The translations under genes and the position numbers were made by a program. From Humulus lupulus (lineage: Eukaryota; Streptophyta; Magnoliopsida; Rosales; Cannabaceae): a DNA stretch of 64,000 nucleotides. Position 1 is the stretch's first letter. Every line of letters begins with the position of its first letter. The notes beneath the pieces were generated by a model, which worked only from the letters and a program-made list of their open reading frames with translations, did not search any database and had not been told where the DNA came from. Shown in pieces: positions 48,236 to 59,339 of the stretch. Location of the stretch: NCBI RefSeq assembly GCF_963169125.1, contig NC_084801.1:110759061-110823060 (forward strand), read 5' to 3'.

Positions 48236-49638
48236 ATGAAGGGAAAATCTAAACCTGAGCAGCTGGCTATGGCCATTCTGGGTGAAGAGGAATCTCAAGA
48301 ACCCTCAGCGGACCCTGTGATTGAAAAACCTCAAAGCGCCAAAGGGCGAAATGTCGCTATGAGTGAGGATATTGACCCCCGAGTAGGCGAAGACAGATTC
48401 GAGCTCCAGGCTATTGAGGAGCTCCAGGAGGTAAACCTTGATCCACAAAATCCATCACGGATGGTCAAGCTCGCGAAAAACCTCTGCGACAAGAGGAAGG
48501 CGGAGCTGACAACGTTTCTGCGGGCTAACTTAGACGTATTTGCCTGGTCCCACGAGGACATGGTGGGGATTAGACCGAGTGTCATCATGCGCATGCTTCA
48601 TCTGGACAAAAGCATTCCCGCCAAGTCTCAGAAGCAAAGACGTTTAGGAACAACCCGGGCTGAAGCCCTAGAAGAAGAAGTAGCCCGGCTCAAAATATGT
48701 GGCTTTATCCGCGAAGCCAAGTTTCCAATTTAGGTCGCCAACCCCGTGCTAGTTCCAAAGCCCAACGGAAAATGGTGAACCTGCATCGACTTCTCCGACC
48801 TGAATAAAGCCTGCCCCAAGGATTGTTTCCCATTGCCAAGGACTGATCAACTGGTGGATGCCACGGCAGGGCACGAGCCCATGTCCTTTATGGACGCGTA
48901 CTCAGGCTACAATCAGATCGCGATGAATCCGGCGGACCAGGAACACACCAGCTTCATGACCCCGACTAATGTATATTGCTATAAGGTCATGCCGTTCGGA
49001 CTGAAGAACGCCGGAGCTACCTACCAAAGGCTGGTCAATAGAATGTTCGCGGACCAGATCGGTAAAAACATGTAAGTGTACGTTGATGACATGCTGGTCA
49101 AGTCAAAAACTGCCGATAACCATATTTCTGACCTGGAAGAATGTTTTAAAATTCTACGAGAATATAGCATGAGGCTCAATCCCCAGAAATGCACTTTTGG
49201 GGTCGCGTCAGGGAAATTCCTGGGGTTCATAGTCAATACCCGAGGAATCGAGGCAAACCCCGGTAAGATCCGGTCACTGCTCGAGCTTCCTTTGCCCAGG
49301 TCGCGGAAAGATGTCCAAGGCTTAACAGGAAGAGTGGCAGCGCTCAACCGGTTTATTTCTAAGTCAATCGATTAGTGTTTGCCCTTCTACAACCTGCTCC
49401 AAGGAAACAAGAAGTTTGAATGGACAGTTGAATGCGAAAGCGCATTCGTCGATCTGAAGGCACATCTGGCTGAACCGCCCATGCTATCCAAGCCTAAGGC
49501 AGGAGAGCCTCTTTTTCTATATCTGGCTGTCACTGAGGATGCAGCTAGTGCCGTACCGGTACAAGAAGAGGACCAAGTTCAGAAGCCAGTCTATTACTCA
49601 GCAAGAGACTTCTCAGGGCAGAATCACGATACCCACTG
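48236..49638 (+). pseudogene. Tat-like element 3: reverse transcriptase
   Basis: Pre-RT region (FAWSHEDMVGIRPSVIMRML), RT blocks CIDFSDLNKACPKDCF, SFMDAYSGYNQIAMNPAD, VMPFGLKNAGATYQRL, and an intact catalytic box VYVDDMLVKSK at about 49076-49110. Then LNPQKCTFGVASGKFLGF and FEWTVECESAF. Stops from single bases lie at 48731 (Trp to TAG), 48776 (Arg to TGA), 49073 (TAA right before VYVDD) and 49373 (TAG). A frameshift follows near 49625. Confidence 0.9.
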
Positions 49639-50343
49639 ATGGAAAAATTGGCGTTCTGCCTAGTCACGGCCTCGCAAAAGGTCAGGCCGTACTTCCAATC
49701 TCACCCAGTACACGTCATGACCAATCAGCCTCTAAGGCAGGTTTTGCAAAAACCTGAGGCATCGGGACGTTTGTTAAAATGGGCGATCGAACTAAGTCAG
49801 TTCGAGATATTCTACACTCCGCGAACTGCTATAAAAAGTCAGGCCCTCGCCGATTTTGTGGCAGAATGCATGGGATTCCAGGAGGATCCAGCAGAGGGCT
49901 CACCCCAGGTCACCTCGCCCCAATCGTTGTGGAGGATCTTCGTGGATGGCTCTTCCAATGAGAACGGCTCCGGGGCCGGAATCATTCTGATATCCCCCGA
50001 AGGACATAGATTCCACTCGGCGCTAAGGTTCGGGTTTAAGGCCTCCAACAACGAGGCAGAGTACGAAGCTTTGTTGGCCGGGCTGAGGATAGCCAGGGAG
50101 TTAACGGCAAGCTCCGTCCAGTGCTTCAGTGACTCCCAGCTCGTGGTAAACCAGGTTTTGGGCGAGTATCAGGCGTGGGGTCCCAAGATGGCCACATATC
50201 TGGCAAAGGTAAAAGCCGGGCTGTCCGCGTTTGAGCGAGGATCGATCGAACAGATACCTCGGGAACAGAACGCTAATGCAAATGCTCTTGCCAAGCTCGC
50301 CACCTCGGGAGAGACGGAGACCTTGGGGTTGGTGCCAATATAA
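49639..50343 (+). pseudogene. Tat-like element 3: RNase H
   Basis: A 234-codon open frame: PLRQVLQKPEASGRLLKWAI, then RNase H motifs IFVDGSSNENGSGAGIIL (first Asp), NNEAEYEALLAGLRIAREL (Glu), CFSDSQLVVNQVLGEYQA (Asp) and ANALAKLATSGE at the end. The catalytic carboxylates are all present. It ends at a TAA (50341-50343) where the family continues to integrase. Confidence 0.9.
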
Positions 50344-51645
50344 TTCTTGGAAAAACCAAGTATAGAAGGAGACCGGGCTGAGGTTGAGATGGTTGACGCC
50401 AGGCCGACCTGGATGACCCCCATTCATGAATATTTCGTCGAGGGTAAGCTTCCTGAAGGACGTACCGATGCACGGCGAATCCTGTATCAAGCTCCGAGAT
50501 ATACGATAGTCGATGGGGTGTTGTACCGGCGTGGGCATTCCCTACCTCTCCTCCGGTGCATTCTTCCGAGTGAAGCGAAGGCCATCCTGCAGGAAGTTCA
50601 CGAAGGATTCTGCGGAGACCACACCGAGGGGCAGAGCTTGGCCTTAAAGGTTCTCAGGCAAGGGTATTACTGGCCAACTCTATCCAAAGACTCGATCTCA
50701 TATGTGAAGAAGTGCGACAAGTGCCAACAATTCGCTGCGATTTCCTGAGCTCCTCCAGTCGAGCTGAAGATGATCTCGTCCCCATGGCCGTTTGCCGTTT
50801 GGGGAATAGACTTGGTTGGTGCCCTCCCCACTGGTAAAGGCGAGGTGCGTTACGCTGTGGTAGCCATCGACTACTTTACTAAGTGGGCTGAGGCAGAGCC
50901 GTTGGCAACGATAACGTCCAAAAAGGTGCTTGACTTCGTGGTTAAAAGCATCATTTGTCGGTTCGGCCTACCCAAGAAGATCGTCTCCGATAACGGCACT
51001 CAGTTCGACAGCGACCTGTTCACTGAGTTCTGTCAAAGACATGGGATTGTAAAAAGTTTCTCCTCCGTGGCCTATCCTCAAGCTAATGGCCAGGTCGAAG
51101 CTATCAACAAGACCCTAAAGGCGAGCCTCAAGAAAAGATTAGATGAAGCGAAGGGTGTCTGGCCAAAACAGCTCCCCCAGGTCCTATGGGCATACCGGAC
51201 CTTGCATCGGACTCCTACGGGTCATACTCCCTTTTCCCTAACCTTTGGGAGTGAGGCAGTCCTCCCTGTGGAGATAAAGGTTCTTTCGCATAGAGTCCAG
51301 TCTTACGACCAGGATCGAAACCATGAGCTCCTGTGCCATTCCCTCGATCTGGTTGAGGAGAGGCGAGAGGATTCGCAACTCCAGCTCGCCCATTATCAAC
51401 AAAAAATCACCCGCTACTTCAACACCAAGTTCAAAAAATGCGCTTTCAGCTTGGGCGACTTGGTCCTAAGGAGAATTTTCCTCGCCGGAAAAGATCCCAA
51501 AGACGGAGTTTTGGGACCGAACTGGGAATGACCATACCAGGTCATCGAAGTCATCAAGGAAGGAACTTATAAGTTAGCTCGACTTGATGGAGGGGCGGTC
51601 CCGCGGACTTGGAACACCATCCACTTAAAGAAATATTATCAATGA
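50344..51645 (+). pseudogene. Tat-like element 3: integrase
   Basis: Zinc domain (HEGFCGDHTEGQSL, KKCDKCQQFA) near 50600-50740, a TGA at 50746, then a 253-codon frame with the catalytic core: Asp in AIDYFTKWAE, Asp in VSDNGTQFDSDLF, Glu in NGQVEAINKTLKASL. The C-terminal part follows after a TGA at 51529 and ends IHLKKYYQ at a TGA (51643-51645). No chromodomain, as expected for the Tat group. Confidence 0.91.
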
Positions 51646-51769
51646 TCCACTTGTAAGGCCTGGAAGGACACTTTTTATGTATCAATGAAAATCAGCTTTT
51701 TACGCATATTTGCTAGTGTAATCTTAAAGTAACCACGAAAGACCCTTTCCCAGTTACTTGGGGGGCATA
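51646..51769. other. Spacer after pol of element 3
   Basis: Short untranslated DNA between the pol stop and the tandem repeats; no feature seen. Confidence 0.5.
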
Positions 51770-52605
51770 TGGTACCTGGACATAACCAGGTCTCCTTAAC
51801 GACTTAGATGTTGATTCTAATCGATTGACCGTTGTTTTCTTAAAAACGCGAGATATTGATAAGGGTTAACGCTAACTAAGTCCTATCCTGGTTTTAACCG
51901 GGTCATAAAACTTAGAAGTTGATTTAAATCTATTGATCGTTGTTCTTCTTAAAGAGCTCGAGACATAGATAAAAGTTAACACGAACTAAGTTTTCAAATT
52001 AAGTTCCTGGTTTTAACCGGGTCATAAAACTTAGAAGTTGATTTAAATCTATTGATCGTTGTTCTTCTTAAAGAGCTCGAGACATAGATAAAAGTTAACA
52101 CGAACTAAGTTTTCAAATTAAGTTCCTGGTTTTAACCGGGTCATAAAACTTGGAAGTTGATTTAAATCTATTGATCGTTGTTCTTCTTAAAGAGCTCGAG
52201 ACATAGATAAAAGTTAACACGAACTAAGTTTTCAAATTAAGTTCCTGGTTTTAACCGGGTCATAAAACTTAGAAGTTGATTTAAATCTATTGATCGTTGT
52301 TCTTCTTAAAGAGCTCGAGAAATAGATAAAAGTTAACACGAACTAAGTTTTCAAATTTAAGTTCCTGGTTTTAACCGGGTCATAAAACATAGAAGTTGAT
52401 TTAAATCTATTGATCGTTGTTCTTCTCAAAGAGCACGAGATATGGATAAAAGTTAACCCGAACTAAGTTTTCAAAATGAGTTCCTGGTTTTAACCGGGTC
52501 AAAGAACTTAGAAGTTAATTTAAATCTATCGATCGATGTTCTTCCTAAAGAGCTCGATATATGGATAAATGTTAACGCGAACTAAGTTTTTCAAAAAATG
52601 GTAAC
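51770..52605 (+). repeat. 119-bp tandem repeat array, about seven units
   Basis: The marker CCTGGTTTTAACCGGGTC starts at 51887, 52006, 52125, 52244, 52364 and 52483, spacing 119, 119, 119, 120 and 119. A more diverged first unit begins near 51770, and the last ends near 52605. The inner units are nearly identical; the outer ones differ more, as expected from unequal exchange. Each unit holds the partial palindrome CCTGGTTTTAACCGGG and the words AAAGAGCTCGAGA and GTTAACACGAACTAAG. It sits between the convergent pol and antisense gene. Confidence 0.95.
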
Positions 52606-52745
52606 CAAAATACTTAAAGGCATGAAAAAGCGTAAGTTAAAAACGTCAAAGCAGATTGTCTCGAGGTGAAAACACCTCATGCAAGGGTTACATAAAAAAA
52701 AAAAATATTCTTAAAAATATCCAAGGGGAAAAGAGACAAAACGCC
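52606..52745. other. 3' flank of the antisense gene of element 3
   Basis: AT-rich with an A run at 52696-52707. It would be the 3' untranslated part of the antisense transcript; no poly(A) signal can be placed with certainty. Confidence 0.35.
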
Positions 52746-55315
52746 CTAAGCTCCGTCAAATGGCCCCTGGGAGGTCGCTATCTCACCCTGCTCCGCTGCG
52801 CCAGAGCCGTCCCCAGTCTCCGAAGGCGGCGCCTCTTTGGCAAGGCGAGCTTGGAACTTCACCAGCAAGCACGCCCAAAGACTCGGTGACATGAAGGAAA
52901 AGTCAGCCTCCGAATTGTAAGCCCAGCAGTGGTAGAACAGATCTTCCAGGGACTGCTCCGAAGTAGTCCGTTCGGCCTCCAACTCGGCCTGGGCGGCCTC
53001 GATCTCAGTCTTCGTGGCCTCGAGGTCTGTCCGCGAGGTGGCAAAGGAGGTCTCGATCTCTTGGACCTTTGAGCGGCTCTTCTCCAACTCGGCCTTCGAG
53101 GTCGCCAAGGCATCTTTAGTCGCCTTAGCCTCCTGAAGAGAGGCCTGGTGCTCGATCCTCATATCCTCAAGCTGAGTTTTGTCCCTGACGATGCTCCGGT
53201 GAAGAGCGACAACGCCCTGCGAGAAATGAAAAATAAATTTCCTTAGAGGAAAAATAGGGCGAAGTGTAATGGTAAAAGCTTTAAGAGAACAGGGCAGCTT
53301 ACCGTTAGGGTCATGCCCATTGAAGACTCCATTACGTCAACCGGGCTCATTGTCTCAATGGCCCGGAGCTCCTTCTCGGTGAACTTGTATATATGGCTCA
53401 CAGCGTAGTTCGCCGACTCGTACACCGTCCCCCGGAAGGCCTCTGGGATCTTCTCCAGATCCTGGGGGTTGACTGGGATGCGTACATCGGAGGCCACCAC
53501 GGCCGGAGTCCTGAGCTTCGACCCCTCGTCCTGGGTGGCGGCTGGAGCTCGTGGAGGCGGTGGAGGCATTTGGCCTGCTCCTGCAGCAGGGAGAATCGCT
53601 CCCGCGACCTGATCTGTCGGGGTTTTCTCCTTCTCCTTTGCCGGAGACTTGGTGGAGACCCCAGCGGCGCTCTTGGAGCCCCGGAGCCTTTTCATTCTTG
53701 GCCCGGCTGAGGGGTTCCCCCCGAAGACTGTGCCTCGCAAGCTCTCCTCGGGCTGAGACACCTCTTCTGTCAAAACAAAAACATGGTTAATACAAGTTAG
53801 CAACCATACAGAGACAAAGACAAAGGGTTAAAGATAAATAGTATGCGAATACTAAGGGAGCCCTACCCCCAGAGCTGGAAGAAGAACCTAAGATGATTAC
53901 TTCCCGAACTGGCGCAAGTTCTAGGTCCATGTCTGACTCAGGGCTAGATTCTCCTACGTACTGCCTAAGCCCCGGAGCTAAGATACCCCTCCGGAGGGAT
54001 GGCCATGAACGGAGGTTGGTCCCATACTCCTCGAATAGGATTGACCTAAAGGCTAGGGTGTTATCTACTACTACGGTACCCCTAGGTCGGCTATCTTGGT
54101 AGTCCAACACGAGCCGATCGACGCAGTGGAGCAGGGTTGTGTCCAGGTTCAGATCACTTCGGTGACGATGAACAAGCTGTCGGGGGTTGAATCTAGCTAG
54201 CCGGGGGTCGGCAATGGCCCTATCTAAGTTCCTAAATATGTAAAGGTTACCTTGGCCCGAGGGACCCGCGGCTGTTTGGGCGACCTCCAGCGCCTGCTTC
54301 CTGCTCCTCACAAGTGGAGTCTCGTCCTCCTCATCCTCCTCGTCCTCGTCCATCGCGACCTCCGCCACGATTATGGGCATAGAGGAGTGAACTAGGGGAG
54401 GCCCGCGATGCCTCCTTAGATTCAAATTCTGATTTGGGAAAATTAGCTTACAAAACACCATCGTCTCATTCGTCACGAGCACCCGGTAGTCCTTCTCACT
54501 GGGGGGCAAGCCCCGAGAGTCACAGATTTCTCTGTCCTCGCGAAGATGGCTGCAAGATTAGTCTGATTCAGAACGGGGTACGGGAGGAGCTAAAATGACA
54601 CTTAAAGTACGAGCTAAGATCGGAGAAAACTTACGAGGACGATTGAAATAGTGATGCTCGCAATTCTGGAACCCATTTGACATGAAGAACTGGTCCTTAA
54701 AGTCATTAGGGTGGCTGGGCAGCTTGATGATCGCCGCCGTATTAGGAAACCGGGTTAGATAGTAAAACCCGTCACCTCGCCCCCGCTGGTCCGGGCTGGC
54801 TTTGAGGCAAAAGAAATATAAAATGTCTGCAGGAGTGGGGACCTCCCACTCGTGCTTCTGGAACAAATACCTTAACCCTACCAGCAGACGGTAGGAGTTG
54901 GGGGGGAGCTGAAACGGGGCCAACCCCATGTAGTTGAGGAAATCAGCAAAATATTGATCCAGGGGAAGGAAGGCCCCTGCCTTAAAGTGTTCACCGCTCC
55001 AGGCCGCGAACGACTCCTCGAGCGGTGCATAGCTCCGCTCGCCATCTGAAGCAGGTCGGGCCACTACGGATGCTTTCCCCAGGGCGATGTTGTGGGAAAT
55101 GAAGATTTTGTTAATCTTCACCTGGTCGGTTATCTTTGAGATGATTCTCTCCGCCTCAAAGAATGCATCAGGGGCCACCTCGACCTCCTTCTCCACTGCC
55201 GGCTCGAAGCGGGGGATCGGGGAGTCAGGCATCGCCGCCTTTCCTCTGTCCTACTGGGAGGCCGAGCTGCCGACGTTCTTCTGGGGGAGATTCCTCTTTG
55301 GAGCCATCTGGTCGC
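52746..55315 (-). pseudogene. Antisense extra gene of Tat-like element 3 (spliced)
   Basis: ATG at 55307 (MAPKRNLPQKNVGSSASQ, then an in-frame TAG, then MPDSPIPRF). Exons on the minus strand: 55315-54635, 54549-53867, 53766-53303 and 53216-52746; introns of 85, 100 and 86 bp, all GT..AG. Splicing 53866/53767 and 53302/53217 keeps the frame exactly (SSSSSG|EEVSQPEE and GMTLT|GVVALHRS). The intron 54550-54634 is off by one base as drawn. Exon 2 carries the domain FAAWSGEHFKAGAFLPLDQY, LNYMGLAPFQLPPNSYRLL. There is an acidic/Ser stretch, then a coiled coil (SKAELEKSRSKVQEIE) and a C-terminal motif (FYHCWAYNSEADFSFMS). No enzymatic motif recognised. Confidence 0.78.
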
Positions 55316-56005
55316 CTAACGAACAAAAGAAAACATTTCAGAAAAGGTGACCCAAGCATGAAGAAAAGGCAATTATTATTTGCACGAGCTGAGGTAAGCC
55401 CAGCCCGTGGAGAGTGGGACCACGCGGTTCGATGAACACGCGCCTGTGCCCCCAATAGGTCCCCGATTCCTCGGGATTCGTGTGTCAGGGGGGTCAAGAT
55501 AGAATTTGCCTCGGGGGGAAAGTTTCAGTAGGCAGGAAATTGCAAAACCGCCTGTGAGGTGTGTTCCCTAAGCTACCCGGTTTTGCACCGAAAATTATCA
55601 AGACTCCTACCCAGAAAATTTTCCCCAGAAAAAGCATCCTAAAACCCATACTCTAAAATGGTTTCCTACAGCAAAGATACCCTAACCTAAAAAGGGTTTT
55701 CACCCTCCGTATCCACAAAACCCAGTAAAACCTTGCATGCGACTACAGTAAAAAAATTTACCTATGCTACAGTAGCATATATTCTTAAAACGCACATGGT
55801 CAGGGAACTTACAGTGTGTAGCTGGGAGGTGGATGGAGGTGTCGCCTTGGTGAAATATTTGTCGATGTATTGGCATCCAAAGCTTCGAAGAGATCCGTGC
55901 ACCTAAGCTTCTTGAACGCTGAAAATGGCAGTAGCAAGTAGAGGGTTTGTTCTTTTGAGATAAAGAGAGAAGGAGAAGAGAAATTTGAAAAACTTCGAAT
56001 GAAAG
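55316..56005 (-). other. Untranslated exon 1 and leader intron of the antisense gene (element 3)
   Basis: Donor CACACT|GTAAGTTCC at 55813/55812 and acceptor TTGTTCGTTAG at 55316; the intron is 497 bp. The ATG is 8 bp into exon 2. Exon 1 is about 190 bp, pyrimidine-rich at the start, as in many plant leaders. Confidence 0.65.
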
Positions 56006-56032
56006 GGTGGCCCATGCGTAGGGTGGCCACCC

Positions 56033-56041
56033 CTTTTTATA
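56033..56041 (-). promoter_or_regulatory. TATA box of the antisense gene of element 3
   Basis: Minus-strand TATAAAAAG, about 220 bp before the GTAAGT donor. Start of transcription expected near 56005. It matches the position of the TATA box in element 2. Confidence 0.6.
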
Positions 56042-56290
56042 TGCATAAAAGATCACGTGTAGCGGGCCGTTGGATGGCCCTGATGAGGGATCCGAGGCCC
56101 TCCACTTGAAATACGAAACGACGGCTGGGCATAGGCTAGGCCATTAAATGCGGTTCTCGTAAGACGTACCGTCACCACCCATGATGTTCCACGTATCAGG
56201 CGCCTGCGTAAAGAGTGGAATACGAAGAGTTCATGGGGGAGTCTGAAAGCCCCTACTGTGGTCTTATATACGACGTGATATACCACGAGC

Positions 56291-56307
56291 AGGAGCTTGG
56301 GGGCAGA
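56291..56307 (+). promoter_or_regulatory. Polypurine tract of element 3
   Basis: AGGAGCTTGGGGGCAGA abuts the 3' LTR start TGTACGCCC. It is purine-rich apart from three pyrimidines next to each other and one C. Confidence 0.7.
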
Positions 56308-57051
56308 TGTACGCCCTAATTTTCCCACAGGCTGATTAGCAAACCGAGCTGCGGCCTAACCATGATTACCTCATGATCATCCCCAGGGGCCGGAGCTTCT
56401 GTCATAATGTCGTACCTTCTTAGCTCGAGGAAGCCCAAGGCCGAGGGGAGGGATTCTGAAGGTCGAAGACCGAGTTAAGTACGAAGCTCGTGGTACGAGC
56501 TTCACATGGAGGCTATGACCCTTTCGAAGTCAACACACGCAAGGTCAACATGCACATATCAGGCATCACGTGTCTGATATCCCCCTGACTTCTCGGACAC
56601 GCAGCAGGAACGTGCGTATTCAGACACCCATGACTAGGTTGGGCCGTGCGGCCCATTACCTCCTTACCTATTGATTTGACCACACTCATGTGTCAGGTTT
56701 AGGAATTAATCATGAGTGTCACAGAATTGATACGACAAGTAAGAAGGTCATGGGATGACCTTCGTACCAACTTCCAGGTGCCTTCTCCTATAAATATGGA
56801 GACCCTGGGAGTTGATAAGGGTTGGAAAAAATAACCTCTTGTAAGAAATACTCTGTATTTGAATACTCATTATAGATCAATAATATTGACTAGTGGAGTA
56901 GAAGGATTTTAACCTTCGAACCACTTAAAAAACGTGTCTTGAGTCACCTCTTTCATCCTCTAGGATCATATATCCGTTTCAGTTCTATATTTAGCACTAA
57001 TCCCTTTCTCTTCTTCTTTTAATTACCTGTTGGCGAAGAACCGCGTCAACA
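56308..57051 (+). repeat. 3' LTR of element 3 (744 bp)
   Basis: Same ends as the 5' LTR. It differs by about 30 bases by eye, mostly C/T and G/A changes, plus one 1-bp gap (CTTTGCG vs CTTTCG) and one four-base change (AACCA vs ATTTG region). TSD ATAAC follows. Confidence 0.96.
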
Positions 57052-57056
57052 ATAAC

Positions 57057-57923
57057 AAATATAGATACGCAATTAATTATCCATTGTTACAACCATAATT
57101 GTCATGCAATCCTCTATAGACGGTCTACAATGAGATAGGACTAAAATACCTTTTTACCCCTCATTGTATTTTATCCTTAAAACACTTAGTCCCTTGTAAA
57201 TGATATTTCAATAAACTAATTTAATTATTGAAATGAGATCTCTATCATTTAACACCTTGAACCAAGCTAAAAGGAAACCATCGTTTCACTTCTTCATGAG
57301 AAGCTATAGATGTTCATATCTATGATTAATACTCCCACTCAATTATTCTACCGAATTCCCAAGATGTAATTATGGGCTAGTCCGTAGGGTAAGCTAGTAA
57401 CGAACAAGTCAAAGAACTCAAATAACACAATCAGTTAGAATAATAACCACTCAAAATTGAGATTGAATTGACCTATTGTCAACCAAATGATATGACTAGA
57501 ATATATAATAACGGTATGCTTACTTATCTTATCAACTGTCAATATCAGTCATATCCGATGTAACAAATACATCCGATCTTATCTACTTTGCTAATGTTAT
57601 GGAAAGTACATAACACCACAATGTGTAAGTAGATCATATCGTAGATTGGCAAGTCAGTGTAAATCATGTGCACTGACTAATATTAGGAGTAACTTATTTT
57701 GAACATATAATCATATTTATATTCCATTGTGATTACGTCACTATAAATACAATTAGCAATATGCTCGGGATTTAATAGAAGTTTATATTAAACAAATAAT
57801 AATGAAAATAAAATATGCGAGCAGAGTAATTGACCAAGTCAAAAAATGATTTCTATTCTTTTATTGATAATAAAATGAGATTACAAAAAATTTGGGTTTT
57901 AATTAGGGCATAAAACCCCAACA
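57057..57923 (-). repeat. Solo copia-type LTR C, right piece
   Basis: It resumes the LTR broken at 44523. The plus-strand right end AAAACCCCAACA is the minus-strand start TGTTGGGGTTTT. Flank ACATG at 57924-57928. Confidence 0.92.
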
Positions 57924-57928
57924 ACATG

Positions 57929-58105
57929 ATGCATAGGCAATCACTTTTCCCTATCACTGAGGTCATAACAACCTACTACTGATTCTGATCTGTAAGAAGT
58001 TTCAGAACTCTTTCCTAAAGCACATATAATATTCTGGCTGTCCAAGGAAACTCCTGCCCCAAAGGCGTTCCTTGACCATGGCAAATCTCTGCAGAGTAGA
58101 CGACC
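57929..58105 (-). pseudogene. Chromovirus Y RNase H fragment
   Basis: The minus strand reads a piece ending GKVIAYAS at 57929, the RNase H motif of Ty3/gypsy elements, in several frames. It continues element Y across the solo LTR. About 150 codons between this motif and the next part (43516) are missing. It meets opposite-strand integrase sequence near 58105. Confidence 0.55.
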
Positions 58106-59013
58106 TATACTATGGATCAGTACGCAGAGTTGTACTTGAGGGAGATTGTACATATCCCTGGGATTCCTAAGTCTATATGGTCAGATCGGGATTCTAAATT
58201 TACCTCCAAGTTTTGGGGTAGTTTCCAGAAGGCTGTGGGGACTCAGCTGAAGTTCAATACGACCTTTCATCCTCAGACTGATGGACAATCTGAGAGAACG
58301 ATTTAGGTCTTGGAAGACATGCTCAGGGCATGTGTGATAGACTTTGAAGGATCTTGGAGTAGGTATCTCCCATTGATTGATTTTTCGTACAATAACATTC
58401 ATCAATCAACGATTGGAGTGACTCCGTACGAGATGTTATATGGGAGGAGGTGTAGATCGCCCATTCATTGGGATGAGATGGGTGAGACGAAGTATTTGCA
58501 GCCAAAGATGGGTCAGATTACTAATGAGCCTATCGAGAAGATCCAAGCTCGAATGCTCGCTTCGCAGAGCAGACAGAAAAGCTACGCTGATCCTAAGCGT
58601 AGGGACGTGGAGTTCCAGGTATGGGACCATGTGTTTCTGCGAGTCTCATCACTGTGAGGGGTGAGAAGGTTTGGGAAAAATAGCAAGTTGAGCCCTAGAT
58701 TCATAGGACCATTTGACATCATGGAGAGGATCGGGCAGGTGGCCTACAGATTGGCTCTGCCACTATCTTTGTCAAGAGTTCATGACGTATTCCACATTTC
58801 TATGCTTTGTAAGTACGTCTCAAATACGACTCATGCGTTGAGACATATTTATCTTAAGGGAATACGACTCAGGTCTTAGACAGGAAAGATAATGTTCTAC
58901 GGAACAACACGATTCCTCTAGTCAAAGTATTGTGGAGGAATAGCCGGGTTGAGGAAGCGACCTGGGAGCTTGAATCATCCACGTGGGATCAGTATCATGA
59001 GTTATTTAGGTAA
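58106..59013 (+). pseudogene. Plus-strand chromovirus integrase with chromodomain
   Basis: From MDQYAELYLREIVHIPGIPK through the second Asp (WSDRDSKFTSKFW), HPQTDGQSERTI, a TAG at 58304, VLEDMLRACVIDF, YEMLYGRRCRSPIHWDE, the GPY/F module (LSPRFIGPFDIMERIG) after a TGA near 58655, and a chromodomain-like tail (IPLVKVLWRNSRVEEATWELES) to a TAA at 59011-59013. The first catalytic Asp is upstream of the break and missing. There is a frameshift near 58855. Confidence 0.87.
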
Positions 59014-59029
59014 ATTTCAAGGACGAAAT

Positions 59030-59048
59030 TCTCAGTAGAGGGGATAGC
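59030..59048 (+). promoter_or_regulatory. Polypurine tract of the plus-strand chromovirus
   Basis: CAGTAGAGGGGATAGC runs into the LTR start TGTAACGACCC at 59049. Confidence 0.75.
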
Positions 59049-59339
59049 TGTAACGACCCAAAATCACTAATGAGGCTTCAAGGCCTTGATTAGCATGCCG
59101 GGAGGGCATAATTGGTATATGAATTTTTAAATGGTTAAATGCATGATTTTGTGGCATGCTTGATTAATATGATCATATGAATATGTCATATGCATGTTTA
59201 TGAGTATTAGATATGCATGTGGGCCCTTCACAGCTCATAAGGGCATATTTGTAATTTTGGCCTGTTAAGGGCATAAACCTGATTAAATGTGATAAATTGT
59301 TAAGACCACATTATTATGTGGATAGATTTGCAGTATATG
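59049..59339 (+). repeat. 3' LTR of the plus-strand chromovirus, first 291 bp
   Basis: Starts TGTAACGACCCAAAATC and resembles the minus-strand start of the solo LTR at 28659 (GGCTT..GG..CTTGATTAG.. and CCACATTATTATGTGGA). It is cut at 59339 (ATATG, likely TSD) by another LTR element. Confidence 0.83.

Larger units (their letters stand above)
44524..57051 (+). mobile_element. Tat-like Ty3/gypsy element 3, complete with TSD (12.5 kb)
   Basis: LTRs of 745 and 744 bp bound it, with a perfect duplication ATAAC (44519-44523 and 57052-57056). Order: 5' LTR, primer-binding region, gag, protease, RT, RNase H, integrase (stop 51643-51645), 119-bp tandem repeats, an antisense spliced gene (minus, 55307 to 52746), purine tract, 3' LTR. 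By eye the LTRs differ at about 30 sites, near 4 percent. It is the same family as element 1. Gag-pol is one reading frame with two shifts and 14 nonsense codons, so it is dead but nearly full length. Confidence 0.96.

Noticed and set aside
51770..52605. Regular repeats as a CRISPR array
   Set aside because: Units are contiguous 119-bp tandem copies with no unique spacers, in plant DNA.
53393..55435. Plus-strand ORFs opposite the antisense gene of element 3
   Set aside because: They are shadows of the GC-rich coding exons on the minus strand, with no recognisable domain.
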